A stretch of 32,023 nucleotides of DNA from Thermotogota bacterium ADurb.Bin062 (GCA_002071085.1 MWEM01000030.1:1-32023), one strand, 5' to 3'; positions 14,854 to 25,574 are shown, numbered from the stretch's first letter. The notes: generated by a model not told the origin, from the letters alone. Translations and numbers: made by a program.

Positions 14854-16200
14854 TTAAAAGAGGTTTTGAATCGATTTGGCGATGTTTTCCGCCAATAAGT
14901 TCAGTACTTCGGGTTTTTGAAGATCCCTTTCAAAATTCGAGTTCGAGATGTAGCCGCATTCGATCAAAACCGCCGGCATTTCCGTGTACGCGATGACAGC
15001 AAAGTCGCCGGGTATCACCTTACGAATCGATAGCCCGGACTTCTGTAGTGTGTCGCGGATGTTTTCCGCATACTTCTTGCTCTGGTTGGTCGACAACAGC
15101 TTTCTCTGCACCTTTGCCTTGACCGTTTCTTCGGATAAGGCCCCATACAGTCGATTTAGACGTATTTTGTAACTTTCTTCCGACCAAGGGTAGTAATAGA
15201 CCTCGACGCCCTGCACGGAGATATCTTCGAACGAGTTCAGATGCAGACTGACGAAAAGGTCGGCCCCTTTGTTGTTGGCAAAAATCGCCCGCTGTTTGAG
15301 GTCGACGAAGACATCGTTTTCACGGGTCAGGTACACGATGAAATCGTTTTTCTCCAAGTACGACTTTACTGCTTTCGACAAAGATAAGACGACGTTCTTT
15401 TCGTAGGTGCCCCGGTTACCGATTGCGCCGGGGTCGATACCGCCGTGCCCCGGGTCGATCACGATCTTATTTTTCGTGTTGACCACGATCTCCGGGATCA
15501 CCCGGTTTTGTGTCCGAATCCAGAGCGTCCCGTTCTCTTGGGTTACCACCGCCTGCCGGTCCGGTTTCGTGACGATCTCGAAACGGATGAAGGCCTTGAG
15601 CGTGTCTTGTGTGCTATTCGCGACCTGTATGCGATCGATCCCTAGGCGAGCGTTGGTTAAAAACCAATCCCGGTTCGTCATAGATCCGTAGACATCCAGT
15701 AGAAGCCGCTCCTCACTCTGTTCAGAGATGACGAAGTTGACCGGTAGCTGGAAATTGAAAGCGTATCCGTCCGGTATACTAAAATAGTAGAGCAGATAAG
15801 AGATTTCCGAAAACACGTGGACTTGGCCTTCTTTGGTGACAACACGTAAGCCGAACAGCTTGCACGTCTCCAAGAGGGGAAGAAAGAAACGGTTGTCCAA
15901 AATGAGCGGCTCGTTGGATATGTACGCGGGCGAGTTGTTGATCAACACCGTTTGGGAGTTATTGGAAAAGAGTATCGAGTTTTGGTTCCAATTCACCACC
16001 AGCGTCTTACTGGCGTTGTTCCACTCGTATCGCGCGCCTATGGCGTCGAGGAGCGTGACCGCGTGGACATACAGGATGTCTCCCAAAGTTTTGTATTTTT
16101 CGGGCGGAGTTTTGTTCTCCAGCAGATACACTTCCACGGAAAAGGAAAATGTGCAAAGGCAGAGAAGGAGGATCAGCGCGATCAACTTTGTGTTTTTCAT
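14854..16200 (-). CDS. N-acetylmuramoyl-L-alanine amidase (Amidase_3)
   Basis: The protein cleaves the amide bond between MurNAc and L-Ala in peptidoglycan. A signal peptide (LIALILLLCLCTFSFS) targets it to the periplasm. Residues ~25-135 resemble the copper-amine-oxidase N-terminal-like domain, followed by an AMIN-like region to ~240. The C-terminal Amidase_3 domain has the zinc ligands His in VIDPGHGG, Glu in GTYEKN and His in VSLHLNS, plus the catalytic Glu in VLIECGYISN. The start at ATG 16200 is chosen because GGAAG lies 5 nt before it; ATG 16212 lacks an RBS. Just past the stop the minus strand can form a short CTGGCT/AGCCAG hairpin. Confidence 0.92.
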   Translation of the reverse strand: MKNTKLIALILLLCLCTFSFSVEVYLLENKTPPEKYKTLGDILYVHAVTLLDAIGARYEWNNASKTLVVNWNQNSILFSNNSQTVLINNSPAYISNEPLILDNRFFLPLLETCKLFGLRVVTKEGQVHVFSEISYLLYYFSIPDGYAFNFQLPVNFVISEQSEERLLLDVYGSMTNRDWFLTNARLGIDRIQVANSTQDTLKAFIRFEIVTKPDRQAVVTQENGTLWIRTQNRVIPEIVVNTKNKIVIDPGHGGIDPGAIGNRGTYEKNVVLSLSKAVKSYLEKNDFIVYLTRENDVFVDLKQRAIFANNKGADLFVSLHLNSFEDISVQGVEVYYYPWSEESYKIRLNRLYGALSEETVKAKVQRKLLSTNQSKKYAENIRDTLQKSGLSIRKVIPGDFAVIAYTEMPAVLIECGYISNSNFERDLQKPEVLNLLAENIAKSIQNLF

Positions 16201-16263
16201 GGTCACTTCCATTTCGATTGGAATAGATTTCTTTGACGAGAGTGACTCGACGTTTCTTCGCGA

Positions 16264-16272
16264 ATTATACCA
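16264..16272 (-). promoter_or_regulatory. extended -10 promoter of the amidase gene
   Basis: TGGTATAAT on the minus strand lies about 64 bases upstream of the ATG, with a weak -35. Confidence 0.5.
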
Positions 16273-16315
16273 TAGATCGTTACGTTGAGTGCGATACGGC
16301 TTGGCATTTGGATAC

Positions 16316-17254
16316 GCCGAACTTTAATCCGGCATGTCTTTAAAAACCAAAAGATAGTCTCGCACAGAGTACACAGAGGGCACGGAGGAAAGATTCTTGG
16401 GAACTGCGGACTTAACAGGTTATCGCGGGGTAAGCGGTTTTTACGACCCCGCGATCCGCTCTTTGTCTTTCCCAAAAGGGTATCGCGCTGTCGCAAGAAG
16501 AAGGGTCGCTTACGCCGCGATGTCCGTGGGGTTATCGCGGGGTAACCAACGGGACCCCGCGATCCCCCTATGCACTGAGCGCTTACGCCGCGATGTTGTG
16601 CTTGGGAACGCCAACTTTTAAGTTGGCGTGTCTTTCCAAAACCAAAAGATAGCCTCGCACAGAGGGCACGGAGAGCACAGAGAGAACGCTGAGATACATC
16701 CTGGTAACGTCGAACTTTTTAGGTTATCGCGGGGTAAGTGGTTTTTACGCTCCCGCGATCCGCCTTTTGTCTTTCTGAAAGCGTATCGCGGCGTCGCGAG
16801 AAGAATGGTCGCTTACGCCGCGATGTCCGTGGGGTTATCGCGGGGTAACCAACGGGACCCCGCGATCCCCTATGCACTGAGCGCTTACGCCGCGATGCTA
16901 CGCTTGGGAACGCCTGGGAACGCCAACTTTTAAGTTGGCATGCATTGATAAAAGGTTTCGCACGGAGAGAACACGACACATGCCACACTAAAGTGTGGCG
17001 TTCCCAGCAAAGAAAAAAAATAAAACTATGCCGCACTAAAGTTCGGCGTTTCCAGCAAAGAAAAATCTATGACCCTGCCACACTAAAGTGTGGCGTTCCC
17101 AGGGGGCTCTCAAAAGCCTGGCGCTCCCAGGCGTTCTCAGTGTTCTCTGTGCGAACCCTTTTTCTTTTTTCTAAAAACCGTGCCAAACTGAAGTTTAGCG
17201 TTCCCAGCGCGTTCGCAGGCGCTCCCAGAAACCCGCGCCGCACTGAAGTTCGAC
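16316..17254. repeat. repeat island 3, including a ~300-bp tandem duplication
   Basis: There are no genes between 16273 and 17338. B hairpins lie at 16316-16333, 16610-16627, 16922-16939, 16982-16999, 17030-17047, 17077-17094, 17182-17199 and 17237-17254. D hairpins lie at 16422-16455, 16534-16563, 16726-16759 and 16837-16866. Full 40-bp A copies lie at 16482-16521 and 16785-16824, with right halves at 16579-16594 and 16881-16896. C tracts lie at 16354-16391, 16652-16696, 16957-16976 and 17128-17160. The order C-D-A-D-half A-B occurs twice with a period of 295-304 bp. ORFs read through here are made of repeat DNA. Confidence 0.9.
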
Positions 17255-17338
17255 ATCGTTAAAAGAAAGCGGTACTGTCGACTGGTCCGAGTTACGGTTC
17301 CCACCGGCAGTTCATACCCCCAGACTGCACCCGCACGG

Positions 17339-17368
17339 TTGCGTAAGGGTTCGTCGTTATTGTATAAT
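17339..17368 (+). promoter_or_regulatory. promoter of the gamma-carbonic anhydrase gene
   Basis: TTGCGT (17339-17344), an 18-nt spacer and TATAAT (17363-17368) lie 38 bases before the chosen ATG. Confidence 0.6.
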
Positions 17369-17406
17369 ACCGGGCATACCGTATGAAGAGATCGGAGGGT
17401 GAGAGG

Positions 17407-17913
17407 ATGATCGTTGGCTATAAAGGAATAAAACCGAGGATCCATCCGTCTGTCTTTATTGCGCCGACGGCCGTTATCGTCGGAGACGTCGAGATCGACG
17501 AAGGAAGCAGCGTTTGGTTTGGGGCAGTCGTGCGTGGGGATATGTCGGGTGTGAAGATCGGCAAATACTCGAATATCCAAGACAATTGCACCATCCACAC
17601 GGAAGCTGACCATCCGGTGACGGTGGGAGACCACGTCACCGTGGGGCATAACGCGATCGTGCACGGTTGCGTCATCGAGGACGCGGCCTTGATCGGAATA
17701 GGGGCGATCTTGCTCAATGGGGCCGTTGTTCGGACTGGCGCGACGGTGGCCGCGGGCTCGGTCGTGAGAGAAAACCAGTTGGTGGAGGAGCGGCAATTGG
17801 TGGCCGGTATCCCCGCCGCGGTGAAGAAGCTCCAAGCCGAGGAGACGACCGAGCACCATCGGAAACACGCGCGAAAGTACGCCGAACTGGCGAAGGTTTA
17901 TGTAGAAAATTAA
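17407..17913 (+). CDS. gamma-class carbonic anhydrase family protein
   Basis: The left-handed beta-helix (hexapeptide repeat) protein has 168 residues. Repeats run through VFIAPTAVIVGDVEIDEGSS and VKIGKYSNIQDNCTIH. The three metal His are expected in HPVTVGDHV and in GHNAIVHGC, both conserved. It probably forms a trimer with metal at subunit interfaces. Many bacterial relatives are weak or inactive carbonic anhydrases or have other roles. The first in-frame ATG (17383) is rejected because GGAGGGTGA lies just before ATG 17407. It is followed 22 bp later by a small Cys-rich gene. Confidence 0.9.
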   Translation: MIVGYKGIKPRIHPSVFIAPTAVIVGDVEIDEGSSVWFGAVVRGDMSGVKIGKYSNIQDNCTIHTEADHPVTVGDHVTVGHNAIVHGCVIEDAALIGIGAILLNGAVVRTGATVAAGSVVRENQLVEERQLVAGIPAAVKKLQAEETTEHHRKHARKYAELAKVYVEN

Positions 17914-17935
17914 CAATCGATAAAAGGAGGACGCT

Positions 17936-18214
17936 ATGGTATCCGCAACGAAAGAGATCATCGAGAAGGAGATGACGATCTCCGATATAGAAAAACGGTT
18001 TCACGTGAGCACGCAAAGGGCAGTTCAATTGTTTTGTCAAGCCGCGAAGGTGTCCAGTCCAAACACCAGTCAATTGGACGCTTGGAGCAAACAGATCATC
18101 CGACGGGTTCACGCGAAAGCCAAACAGTCGGCCCAGAACCGAGAAGAAACCTGCGACTCCGATTGTTGTGACACGTCCGGCGGATCTTGCGATCAGTGCC
18201 GGGGATGCCACTAA
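17936..18214 (+). CDS. small Cys-rich protein, unknown
   Basis: This 92-residue protein has a strong RBS (AAAGGAGG, 5 nt before ATG). Residues ~10-40 (EKEMTISDIEKRFHVSTQRAVQLF) look like a helix-turn-helix-like segment. The C-terminus is packed with Cys: C-x3-CC-x6-C-x2-C-x2-C then His (CDSDCCDTSGGSCDQCRGCH), fitting a small metal or iron-sulfur site. I do not recognise the family. It is cotranscribed with the gamma-carbonic anhydrase gene and ends 3 bases before the convergent phosphohexomutase stop. Confidence 0.7.
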   Translation: MVSATKEIIEKEMTISDIEKRFHVSTQRAVQLFCQAAKVSSPNTSQLDAWSKQIIRRVHAKAKQSAQNREETCDSDCCDTSGGSCDQCRGCH

Positions 18215-18217
18215 TCT

Positions 18218-19912
18218 TCAAGGAATGCGCTTAAGCTCCGAGTAAACGCGCTCATAGAAAAGATCGGCTATTTTCGAAGAACTGTCACGAGTTTCTGATC
18301 GGGCATAGAGGTAGACTTTCAGCTTCGGTTCCGTTCCGGAGGGTCGTAAAGCGAACCAAACGTTTTCCCCATAGAGGAACTTCAAACAGTTGGTTTTTAG
18401 GGCCGGCTCGGGCGGTTCTTCCAAATAATCGATCCGTTGGGTCAAATGCGCGTCTCCGATTTCGGTCAAGGGTACCGACCGGAATCGGTTCATAATGCGC
18501 CCTATCCTTTCCGCGCCTTCCTTTCCTTCGAGAACGTAGTTGATCATCCGCTCTTCGTGATGCCCATACCGCCTGAAGAGCTCCTGCAACCATTCGTATA
18601 GGGAATACCCCGCCTTTTTGTGGTAGGCAGCCGCTTCGGTTAACAGCAGCCCGGAACTGACGGCGTCTTTGTCCCGGACTCGGGTGCCGTAGACGAAGCC
18701 GATGCTCTCTTCGTAACCGAACAAAAACTGGCGCTCTCCGGTTCGGTCGTATTCGTTAGCTTTCCCGCAGATATTTTTAAATCCCGTGAGGGTGTAGACC
18801 GTGGGAATGCCGAAAGTGCGCGCGACCGTCGGGCCGAAATCAGAGGTGACGATCGACGTGACGATAACGCTCTTTTCGGGTATCCCTCGCGTTTTTGAGA
18901 GGCTATCCAGGATATAGTGCACCAGGATCGCGCCCATCTGGTTCCCGGTCAATGGCTTGTACTCGCCTTCGGGCGTTCGGACCATCGCGCCTAACCGGTC
19001 CGCGTCAGGGTCAGTCGCGAGCAAGAGTTCGGCATCACACGCTTTCCCTTTCTCTATGCTCAACGCGAAGGCCTTCGGGTCCTCCGGATTCGGGTAGGGC
19101 GCGGTCGAGAAGTCCGGGTCCGGGGTGAGCTGTTCGGCGACCGTTTCGATTTGCTTGTACCCCTGTTCGTTGAGTAGGGGGATCAGGTGGGCCGCGCCGG
19201 TTCCGTGCAGCGGGGTGTAGACCATCGATAACATCTTGTCCACATCCGCGTTGAGGGAGCACGAGGCCACGTACCGTCGGTATCGTTCGTCCATTTCCGA
19301 CGAGAGCACGTCGATCAAACCGACGGATACGCCTTTCTCGAACGGAAGGCCTTTCAAGGAGAGGTAGTCCTGTAGCCCCAAATAATGGGCGGTGATGCGA
19401 TCGGCGATGGCGTCGAGTATCTGAGAGCCTTCTTCCCAGTAGACCTTAAACCCGTTGTACTCTTTCGGATTGTGGCTGGCCGTCACAACGACACCGGCGA
19501 TGGTCCGCAATTCCCTCACAGAAAACGAGAGCTGCGGGGTCGGTCTCGGTTCGCTGAACAGGTAGGTTTTGATCCCGTTCGCGGCGAAAATCTGCGCGGC
19601 GATCTTTACGAAAAAGTTGGAGTTGCGCCGGGTATCGTAAGCCATCACGACCCCTCGGCTCTTGGCTTCCTCACCTGATTCCGAAATGACGTTCGCGAGC
19701 GCTTGAGATATTCGCCGGATGATGTAGGGATTCATACGGTTGGTACCCGCCGCCATCTTCCCCCTTAGGCCCGCGGTTCCGAAAGCCAATTCTCTGTAAA
19801 ACCGGTCTTCGACTTCTTTCGGATCGTTCCGGATGCCGATCAGTTCTTCCTTCGTTTTACTGTCCACCAGCGGGTGGTTCAACCATTCTTCGTAAACCGC
19901 TCGATAGTCCAT
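18218..19912 (-). CDS. alpha-phosphohexomutase (phosphoglucomutase/phosphomannomutase)
   Basis: This 564-residue enzyme moves phosphate between C1 and C6 of glucose or mannose via a phosphoserine. Active Ser146 is in VVVTASHNPKEYNG, the Mg loop in TDPDADRLG, the sugar-binding loop in GYEESIGF and the phosphate-binding loop in RPSGTEPKLKVY. Length and N-terminus (FGTAGLRGKMAAGTNRMN) match the PgcA-like group. It starts 28 bp after meaB and is probably the last gene of the mut operon, which is an unusual partnership. Confidence 0.93.
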   Translation of the reverse strand: MDYRAVYEEWLNHPLVDSKTKEELIGIRNDPKEVEDRFYRELAFGTAGLRGKMAAGTNRMNPYIIRRISQALANVISESGEEAKSRGVVMAYDTRRNSNFFVKIAAQIFAANGIKTYLFSEPRPTPQLSFSVRELRTIAGVVVTASHNPKEYNGFKVYWEEGSQILDAIADRITAHYLGLQDYLSLKGLPFEKGVSVGLIDVLSSEMDERYRRYVASCSLNADVDKMLSMVYTPLHGTGAAHLIPLLNEQGYKQIETVAEQLTPDPDFSTAPYPNPEDPKAFALSIEKGKACDAELLLATDPDADRLGAMVRTPEGEYKPLTGNQMGAILVHYILDSLSKTRGIPEKSVIVTSIVTSDFGPTVARTFGIPTVYTLTGFKNICGKANEYDRTGERQFLFGYEESIGFVYGTRVRDKDAVSSGLLLTEAAAYHKKAGYSLYEWLQELFRRYGHHEERMINYVLEGKEGAERIGRIMNRFRSVPLTEIGDAHLTQRIDYLEEPPEPALKTNCLKFLYGENVWFALRPSGTEPKLKVYLYARSETRDSSSKIADLFYERVYSELKRIP

Positions 19913-19940
19913 CGGCTCACCTGCCTTTTATAGGTACGAT

Positions 19941-21176
19941 TCAAGATTCGTGTTCGTAGAGTGCGATAAGCGCTTGTAGCGCGCTCGCGGGCGTCGCTCT
20001 TCCCTCTGCCATATCTTTCGTTAAGGCGATCAAGGCTTCCTGGATCGCCGGTTGCTCGTAGAATCGCCGTCGTAGGTATTCGCCGATCAGGGTGTGCAGC
20101 CATTCCAAGGATTGCTGTTGCCGGTTTTTGAGGAAGGCGCCTTGCTCCTTTCGCATCGCGATGTAACGCAGAACGTCTTCCCACAGCTCTTGGACACCCT
20201 CCCCGCTGAGGGCCGAACAAAGCGCGGTCGGTACCTTCCAGCCGTGACTGGCGGGGGATATGACGTGGAGGACGTTGCGCATCTCTCGTTCGAAGGCCTT
20301 TGCGCGCAACAGGTTTTCACCGTCGGCCTTGTTGACGACGATGATATCGGCAAGCTCGACAATACCTTTTTTAATACCTTGCAGTTCGTCTCCCGCCCCA
20401 GCGATCATGAGCAGGATGAAACAATCGACCATCGAGTGAACAGTCGTTTCGGATTGGCCCACTCCGACCGTCTCGACGACGATCACGTCGTATCCGAAGG
20501 CCTCGCAAAGCAGGATGGTCTCCCGACTCTTCTGCGCGACGCCGCCTAAGACGCCCCCACTCGGAGAGGGCCGGATAAAGGCGTTCGGATGTCCGACCAA
20601 CTTTTCCATACGGGTCTTGTCCCCCAAGATGCTGCCACCGGACAGGCGACTGCTCGGGTCTATGGCCAAGACCGCGATATGGTGGCCCTGTTCGCATAAG
20701 TAAAACCCCAAGGTGTCTATCAGCGTGCTTTTTCCCGCGCCGGGAATGCCGGTGAATCCCAAGCGGATCGACTCGCCCGACTTTGGCAATAGGTGTTGAA
20801 TCAGTTCCTGAGAGAGGTCCCTGTCAGCGTCCGCGCGGCTTTCGATCAAGGTGATCGCCCGCGCAAAAACCGTCTTGTCTCGCTTTTCGAAGCCTTCGAG
20901 ATAATCCTCCAGCGTCAGTTTTCGTCTTTTTCGCGTCTTTGCGCTACCTAGCGACAGTGTACCGGAAGGGCTATTCTCAGGCGTTACGGAGCCGACCGCG
21001 CCGGAAACCACGCGAGTCGCGAACCGATCGGCTTTGTCTTCTTCGTGCCATTCCGGTAGGGAAGACGCGGTCTTAGGCATCCCCCGCTCGGACATTAGCG
21101 ATGGGTTACTCCCTTTCCGCTCTCCGCTCTTCTCTACCGGATGGTCGCTCGAGAAATTTTCTATTCTCTTATGCAT
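19941..21176 (-). CDS. meaB: methylmalonyl-CoA mutase-associated GTPase MeaB (ArgK type) with N-terminal extension
   Basis: The G-protein chaperone loads and protects the B12 cofactor of the mutase. GTPase motifs are present: P-loop [12 protein letters not shown] (about 140-151), [37 protein letters not shown] and NKADG. The family fold begins near residue 86 ([27 protein letters not shown]). The first ~85 residues are extra, rich in Ser/Glu/Pro and charged residues, and match nothing I know. The ATG overlaps the mutB stop by 8 bases, supporting this start despite the extension, although a later non-ATG start cannot be excluded. Confidence 0.9.
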   Translation of the reverse strand: MHKRIENFSSDHPVEKSGERKGSNPSLMSERGMPKTASSLPEWHEEDKADRFATRVVSGAVGSVTPENSPSGTLSLGSAKTRKRRKLTLEDYLEGFEKRDKTVFARAITLIESRADADRDLSQELIQHLLPKSGESIRLGFTGIPGAGKSTLIDTLGFYLCEQGHHIAVLAIDPSSRLSGGSILGDKTRMEKLVGHPNAFIRPSPSGGVLGGVAQKSRETILLCEAFGYDVIVVETVGVGQSETTVHSMVDCFILLMIAGAGDELQGIKKGIVELADIIVVNKADGENLLRAKAFEREMRNVLHVISPASHGWKVPTALCSALSGEGVQELWEDVLRYIAMRKEQGAFLKNRQQQSLEWLHTLIGEYLRRRFYEQPAIQEALIALTKDMAEGRATPASALQALIALYEHES

Positions 21177-23352
21177 ACCCTAGGCGCTCGTTCAATTCCT
21201 TCAGAATCCTGACCGCGGCCACAGGGATCAAGGTGCCCGGACCGAAGATCAACGACGCGCCATGCTCTTTCAAAAACTCGTAGTCTTGTGGGGGGATCAC
21301 GCCGCCGGCGATGACGATGATATCCTCCCGCCCGCGTTGTTTCAACTCCTCCACCAGCATCGGCAACAACGTCTTGTGCCCGCCGGCGAGCGAGCTCATC
21401 CCGATGATATGCACGTCATTCTCAACTGCTTGAGCCGCCGTTTCCGCCGGGGTTTGGAACAACGGGCCGATATCCACGTCGAACCCGAGGTCGGCGAAGG
21501 CGGTGGAAATCACTTTCGCCCCGCGGTCATGACCGTCCTGTCCCATCTTGGCGACCAGGATGCGAGGCCGCCTTCCCTCCGCTTTTTCGAAGTCTGACAC
21601 CATACGGCGAACCTTTTCGATCTCTTCGGGATCCGAGTATTCGGAGCTGTATATCCCGGATATGCTTTTCACCAACGCTTGATGCCTCCCCGCGACCTTT
21701 TCTATTGCGTAAGAGATCTCGCCGAGCGTGGCGCGCGCCCGCGCGGCTTCGATTGACAGCGCCAACAGATTCCGGTCTTTTTTCTCCGTCGCTTGGGTGA
21801 TCGCGTCCAGGGCCTTGCGCACATCCTCTTCACGGCGTTGTTCTTTCAATTGCCGGAGCCGTTGGAGCTGATTCTCACGCACGACGGTGTTGTCGACCTC
21901 CAAGATGTCGATCGGTTTTTCGTCTTCGGGTTTGTATAGGTTCAACCCGATGATCGGCTCGCTCATCGAGTCGATCTTCGCCTGTTTCCGCGCCGCGGCC
22001 TCTTCAATGCGCATCTTGGGCAATCCGGTTTCTATCGCTTTGGCCATACCGCCCAACGATTCCACCTCTCGGATATGCGCCCAGGCTTTGCGGACGAGCT
22101 GATCCGTCAGCCATTCCACATAATAGGAGCCGCCCCAAGGATCAACCACGCGACAGATTTCGGTTTCGTTCTGCAGGTACAGCTGTGTGTTTCGAGCGAT
22201 GCGCGCGGAAAACTCGGTGGGTAACGACACTGCCTCATCCATCGCGTTGGTGTGGAGCGACTGAGTGTGCCCGAAAGCGGCGGCCATCGCTTCGATACAA
22301 GTCCTGGCGATGTTGTTGTACGGGTCTTGCTCGGTCAGACTCCAACCGGAGGTCTGAGAGTGCGTCCTCAGAGACATCGACTTCGGATTTTTAGGATCGA
22401 AGGTTTTGATCAACTTTGCCCACAATAGTCGGGCGGCTCGGAGCTTCGCCACCTCCACGAAGAGGTTCATCCCAATGCCCCAGAAAAAAGAGAGTCGGGG
22501 AGCGAAGGAATCGATATCGATGCCGGCTTTGATACCGGTTTTTACGTACTCGTACCCATCGGCTAACGTGTATCCCAGCTCGAGATCGGCGGTCGCCCCA
22601 GCCTCTTGCATATGGTATCCGGAGATGCTGATGCTGTTGAATTTGGGCAAGTATTGGGCCGTATATTCGAAGATGTCGGCAATAATCCGCATAGAGGTTT
22701 CGGGGGGGTAGATATAGGTGTTGCGTACCATGTACTCTTTCAAAATATCGTTCTGTATCGTGCCGGTGAGCTGCTCCAAAGCCACACCCTGTTCTTCCGC
22801 GGCGACGATGTAGAAGGCCATGACCGGCAAGACGGCGCCGTTCATCGTCATCGAAACCGACATTTGGCCGAGTGGAATGCGATCAAAGAGTATCTTCATA
22901 TCCAGTATCGAATCCACCGCGACCCCAGCCTTGCCCACGTCGCTGACGGCCCGTTCGTGATCGGAGTCATACCCCCGGTGCGTCGGAAGGTCGAAGGCGA
23001 TCGAGAGCCCTTTTTGCCCAGCGGCAAGATTCCTCCGGTAGAAGGCGTTGCTCTCTTCGGCGGTCGAGAACCCGGCATATTGACGGATCGTCCAAGGTTG
23101 TAGACTATACATCGTGGCGTAAGGGCCCCGTAGATACGGCGGCAAACCGGCCGTGAATCGCAGGTGAGGAAGGGAGGCGATGTCGTCGTAGGTATATAGA
23201 GGATGAAGGACGAAGCCTTCGTTCGTCTTCTCCTTCATTTCATCTAGATTTTTCTCCATCGCAGAAGTAAAAAGGTTTCCCCATTCTTCGTAGGTCGCCC
23301 GTTGCTTTTTCAGGACGAGCGGCATCCGTGAAAAATCAGGAAAATTAGGCAT
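21169..23352 (-). CDS. mutB: methylmalonyl-CoA mutase, large (catalytic) subunit
   Basis: This 727-residue B12 enzyme interconverts succinyl-CoA and (R)-methylmalonyl-CoA. The TIM-barrel region shows [50 protein letters not shown] and [18 protein letters not shown]. The C-terminal B12 domain has the lower-ligand motif in [14 protein letters not shown] (DxHxxG), followed by the Ser and GG motifs in [10 protein letters not shown]. Sequence features follow the Propionibacterium-type MutB closely, and TMY argues for methylmalonyl- rather than isobutyryl-CoA mutase. Translation is coupled to mutA (8-bp overlap). Confidence 0.96.
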   Translation of the reverse strand: MPNFPDFSRMPLVLKKQRATYEEWGNLFTSAMEKNLDEMKEKTNEGFVLHPLYTYDDIASLPHLRFTAGLPPYLRGPYATMYSLQPWTIRQYAGFSTAEESNAFYRRNLAAGQKGLSIAFDLPTHRGYDSDHERAVSDVGKAGVAVDSILDMKILFDRIPLGQMSVSMTMNGAVLPVMAFYIVAAEEQGVALEQLTGTIQNDILKEYMVRNTYIYPPETSMRIIADIFEYTAQYLPKFNSISISGYHMQEAGATADLELGYTLADGYEYVKTGIKAGIDIDSFAPRLSFFWGIGMNLFVEVAKLRAARLLWAKLIKTFDPKNPKSMSLRTHSQTSGWSLTEQDPYNNIARTCIEAMAAAFGHTQSLHTNAMDEAVSLPTEFSARIARNTQLYLQNETEICRVVDPWGGSYYVEWLTDQLVRKAWAHIREVESLGGMAKAIETGLPKMRIEEAAARKQAKIDSMSEPIIGLNLYKPEDEKPIDILEVDNTVVRENQLQRLRQLKEQRREEDVRKALDAITQATEKKDRNLLALSIEAARARATLGEISYAIEKVAGRHQALVKSISGIYSSEYSDPEEIEKVRRMVSDFEKAEGRRPRILVAKMGQDGHDRGAKVISTAFADLGFDVDIGPLFQTPAETAAQAVENDVHIIGMSSLAGGHKTLLPMLVEELKQRGREDIIVIAGGVIPPQDYEFLKEHGASLIFGPGTLIPVAAVRILKELNERLGYA

Positions 23353-25483
23353 CCGGCATCACCTCGTTTTGTATCGTCGTAAGAAAATCGACGAGATCGC
23401 ACCCCATATAGATCCACCGATCGACCCCGCCGTCTTTGTAGGCCTGTTCTTGTCCCGAGGCGGGTTTTCCGGCCAGGACCACTCGTCCGTTCGGGAAACG
23501 GGCCTTCAGTCGCGAGGCGAGTGGCGGGACGATCTCGGGATAGAGCTCATCGCTGGAACAGATAACGAAGATCCCGGCGTCTCCTTCCGGAAGTGCCGGA
23601 AGCTCCTCTATCGCCTTCGAGGCTTCATCAAGCGTGCGTACGCCGGGCGTTCGCTCGGATTGGAATCCGGCTACCTCAAAAAAGCCTTCAGAAAAATCCG
23701 CTCGGGCTTTGTATTGTGTGAGGGAGCCATAAAGGATCAGGTAGAGTGGGAATCGGGCGCCACGCCGCGCCTCCCATCTTTCCGTTCTCTCGCGTATCCC
23801 TTCAAAGGCTTCCGTAGAGCGGTAGGGTTTCAGGAGCTCGATGGGTGTGGGGTCGCTACCCGGGGTCAGCAAACGCTTCAATGTCCCGATGGTTCCGCCC
23901 TCCCTGAAGAATGAAACGATCGCCTCCATCGCCGCGACGTCGCCCTTAAGGAAAGACTTGCCCACTTCCTTTGGGAGAGAGAAGTGGGTGCGGGTCTTCA
24001 TATGCTGACGATACCGCTCGAGGGGATCTGCCGTGTCCCCTTGCCGGAAAAAATCCGAGGACTTCTCTTGTCGATTCGCGAACAATGTGGTACCGATGAA
24101 GGGGCGTTTTCGGGTGCGGACGGGTTTGTCCCGTTTCTCTCGAGACGCGTCAATGGCTTTGTGCACCCATCCTCCTTGCAGCGCCTTGAGTATGCCACCT
24201 AGAGATTCGATCTCTTGGAATATCGCCCACGCCTTTTTGCAGAAAGACTCGGTGAGCGACTCGACGTACCAAGACCCCGCGGCGGGATCGATCGGGTAGG
24301 TCAAGCGGCTCTCCTTTTCCAAAATGTGGTGCAGATTTCTCGACACCCTTTCCGAGAAGGCGTTCGACGAGTTAAAGAGCGCGTCGTACGCCGGAATCTC
24401 CAAGCTGTCGACACCAGCGCTCACCGCGGAAAAAGCTTGCGAGGTATTCCGCAAGAGGTTGACATAGGAATCGTAGAGGGTTTTGTCCCAGCGCGCCACT
24501 TTTGCGTGTATGAAAGCGCCCTGTACGTGTCCCGGAACCTCGAACGCCTCTTGAACTTGGTGAAGTAGAACCCGTAACGCGCGGATTTTTGATATTTCCA
24601 TAAAGAAATTCGGACCGATCCCGATGGAAAGGGCGATGGAAAAAGCGGCATCCGCCTTACTCACCCCCCGGGTCAGCAGTTCTCGTAAATACTCCGTGTA
24701 GAGACCGAGGACTATCGCGACTTCTAACGCCGAATGAGCGCCCGAATCTTGGTAATAGTCTCCTCGGATGAGGATGGTCTTTATGTCGAGTTCGTGTTTT
24801 TTGACCCACCTAATGAGGGCCGGCAGGGTATCCAGCTGCCAGGAGACGGAGCCTAGAGATAGGCCGTTGCAGGCCCATTCCGAGAAGGGGTCTCCCGCCA
24901 CGATCCCGTGTATCTTCGACCTTTCGCCATTTTTAAAAAAAGCCGAGGCCAAGAGACCCAAGGCGGTAGCCGGGTTTTCTCCCGCGTAGAGATGGAGGGG
25001 GAGGCGGTCGATTGGCACGTCGGCCAAAACGGTCGCAAGATCTTCCCTGCAGAAGAGGTTTAACCCCTCAGTCGGCTCTGCGGAATCTCGTCGAGTCCCT
25101 TCCGGATCCTCCCATCTACGAGTGGCGCGGTCTATTTCCAGGTGAACACAATTTTGACCGCCTTTTATCTGTTCGTGTATTCTCCGGTTCGCCTCGGCGG
25201 GATCTGACAATCGAACCGGTTGCGCGAAACGCCAGACTTGTTTGAGATACCCAGTCGGTTCAACTCCTCTTTCGAAGGCACTCACACCCGGAAATTGCTC
25301 TGCGACATCATTTTTGAGGTAATCATCCAGCGAATAGATCGGTTGGACGTCTATCCCTTCGTCCGTTTGAAACACCAATTTCTTTTCATAAGGTGCGCCT
25401 TTCAGCGCTTCGATGGCCAGCTTTTTCCAATCCTCCGGCCCCGGAACGTCGAATTCGGTAAAAGAACACAGTTCTTCTTCCAT
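23345..25483 (-). CDS. mutA: methylmalonyl-CoA mutase, small (non-catalytic) subunit
   Basis: The 712-residue partner of MutB in a heterodimeric mutase keeps the barrel fold ([61 protein letters not shown]). It lacks DxHxxG in its degenerate C-terminal domain, where [19 protein letters not shown] stands instead. ATG 25483 has a strong GGGAGGG 6-7 nt upstream. First gene of the operon mutA-mutB-meaB-phosphohexomutase. Confidence 0.94.
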   Translation of the reverse strand: MEEELCSFTEFDVPGPEDWKKLAIEALKGAPYEKKLVFQTDEGIDVQPIYSLDDYLKNDVAEQFPGVSAFERGVEPTGYLKQVWRFAQPVRLSDPAEANRRIHEQIKGGQNCVHLEIDRATRRWEDPEGTRRDSAEPTEGLNLFCREDLATVLADVPIDRLPLHLYAGENPATALGLLASAFFKNGERSKIHGIVAGDPFSEWACNGLSLGSVSWQLDTLPALIRWVKKHELDIKTILIRGDYYQDSGAHSALEVAIVLGLYTEYLRELLTRGVSKADAAFSIALSIGIGPNFFMEISKIRALRVLLHQVQEAFEVPGHVQGAFIHAKVARWDKTLYDSYVNLLRNTSQAFSAVSAGVDSLEIPAYDALFNSSNAFSERVSRNLHHILEKESRLTYPIDPAAGSWYVESLTESFCKKAWAIFQEIESLGGILKALQGGWVHKAIDASREKRDKPVRTRKRPFIGTTLFANRQEKSSDFFRQGDTADPLERYRQHMKTRTHFSLPKEVGKSFLKGDVAAMEAIVSFFREGGTIGTLKRLLTPGSDPTPIELLKPYRSTEAFEGIRERTERWEARRGARFPLYLILYGSLTQYKARADFSEGFFEVAGFQSERTPGVRTLDEASKAIEELPALPEGDAGIFVICSSDELYPEIVPPLASRLKARFPNGRVVLAGKPASGQEQAYKDGGVDRWIYMGCDLVDFLTTIQNEVMPDA

Positions 25484-25537
25484 TATGATCCCTCCCTGAA
25501 AAACAGGAACGAAACGCTTCTTCCGTTCTCCGCTACT

Positions 25538-25566
25538 ATTCTACCAAATCCCATAGCCGAATTCAA
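25538..25566 (-). promoter_or_regulatory. promoter of the mut operon
   Basis: On the minus strand TTGAAT (25566-25561), a 17-nt spacer and TAGAAT (25543-25538) lie about 55 bases before mutA. A MITE left end begins only a few bases upstream of the -35. Confidence 0.6.
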
Positions 25567-25574
25567 TCGAAGTG

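Noticed and set aside
16397..17262. ORFs of 74-105 residues on both strands
   Set aside because: They consist of A, B, C and D repeats and give repetitive Arg-rich translations.
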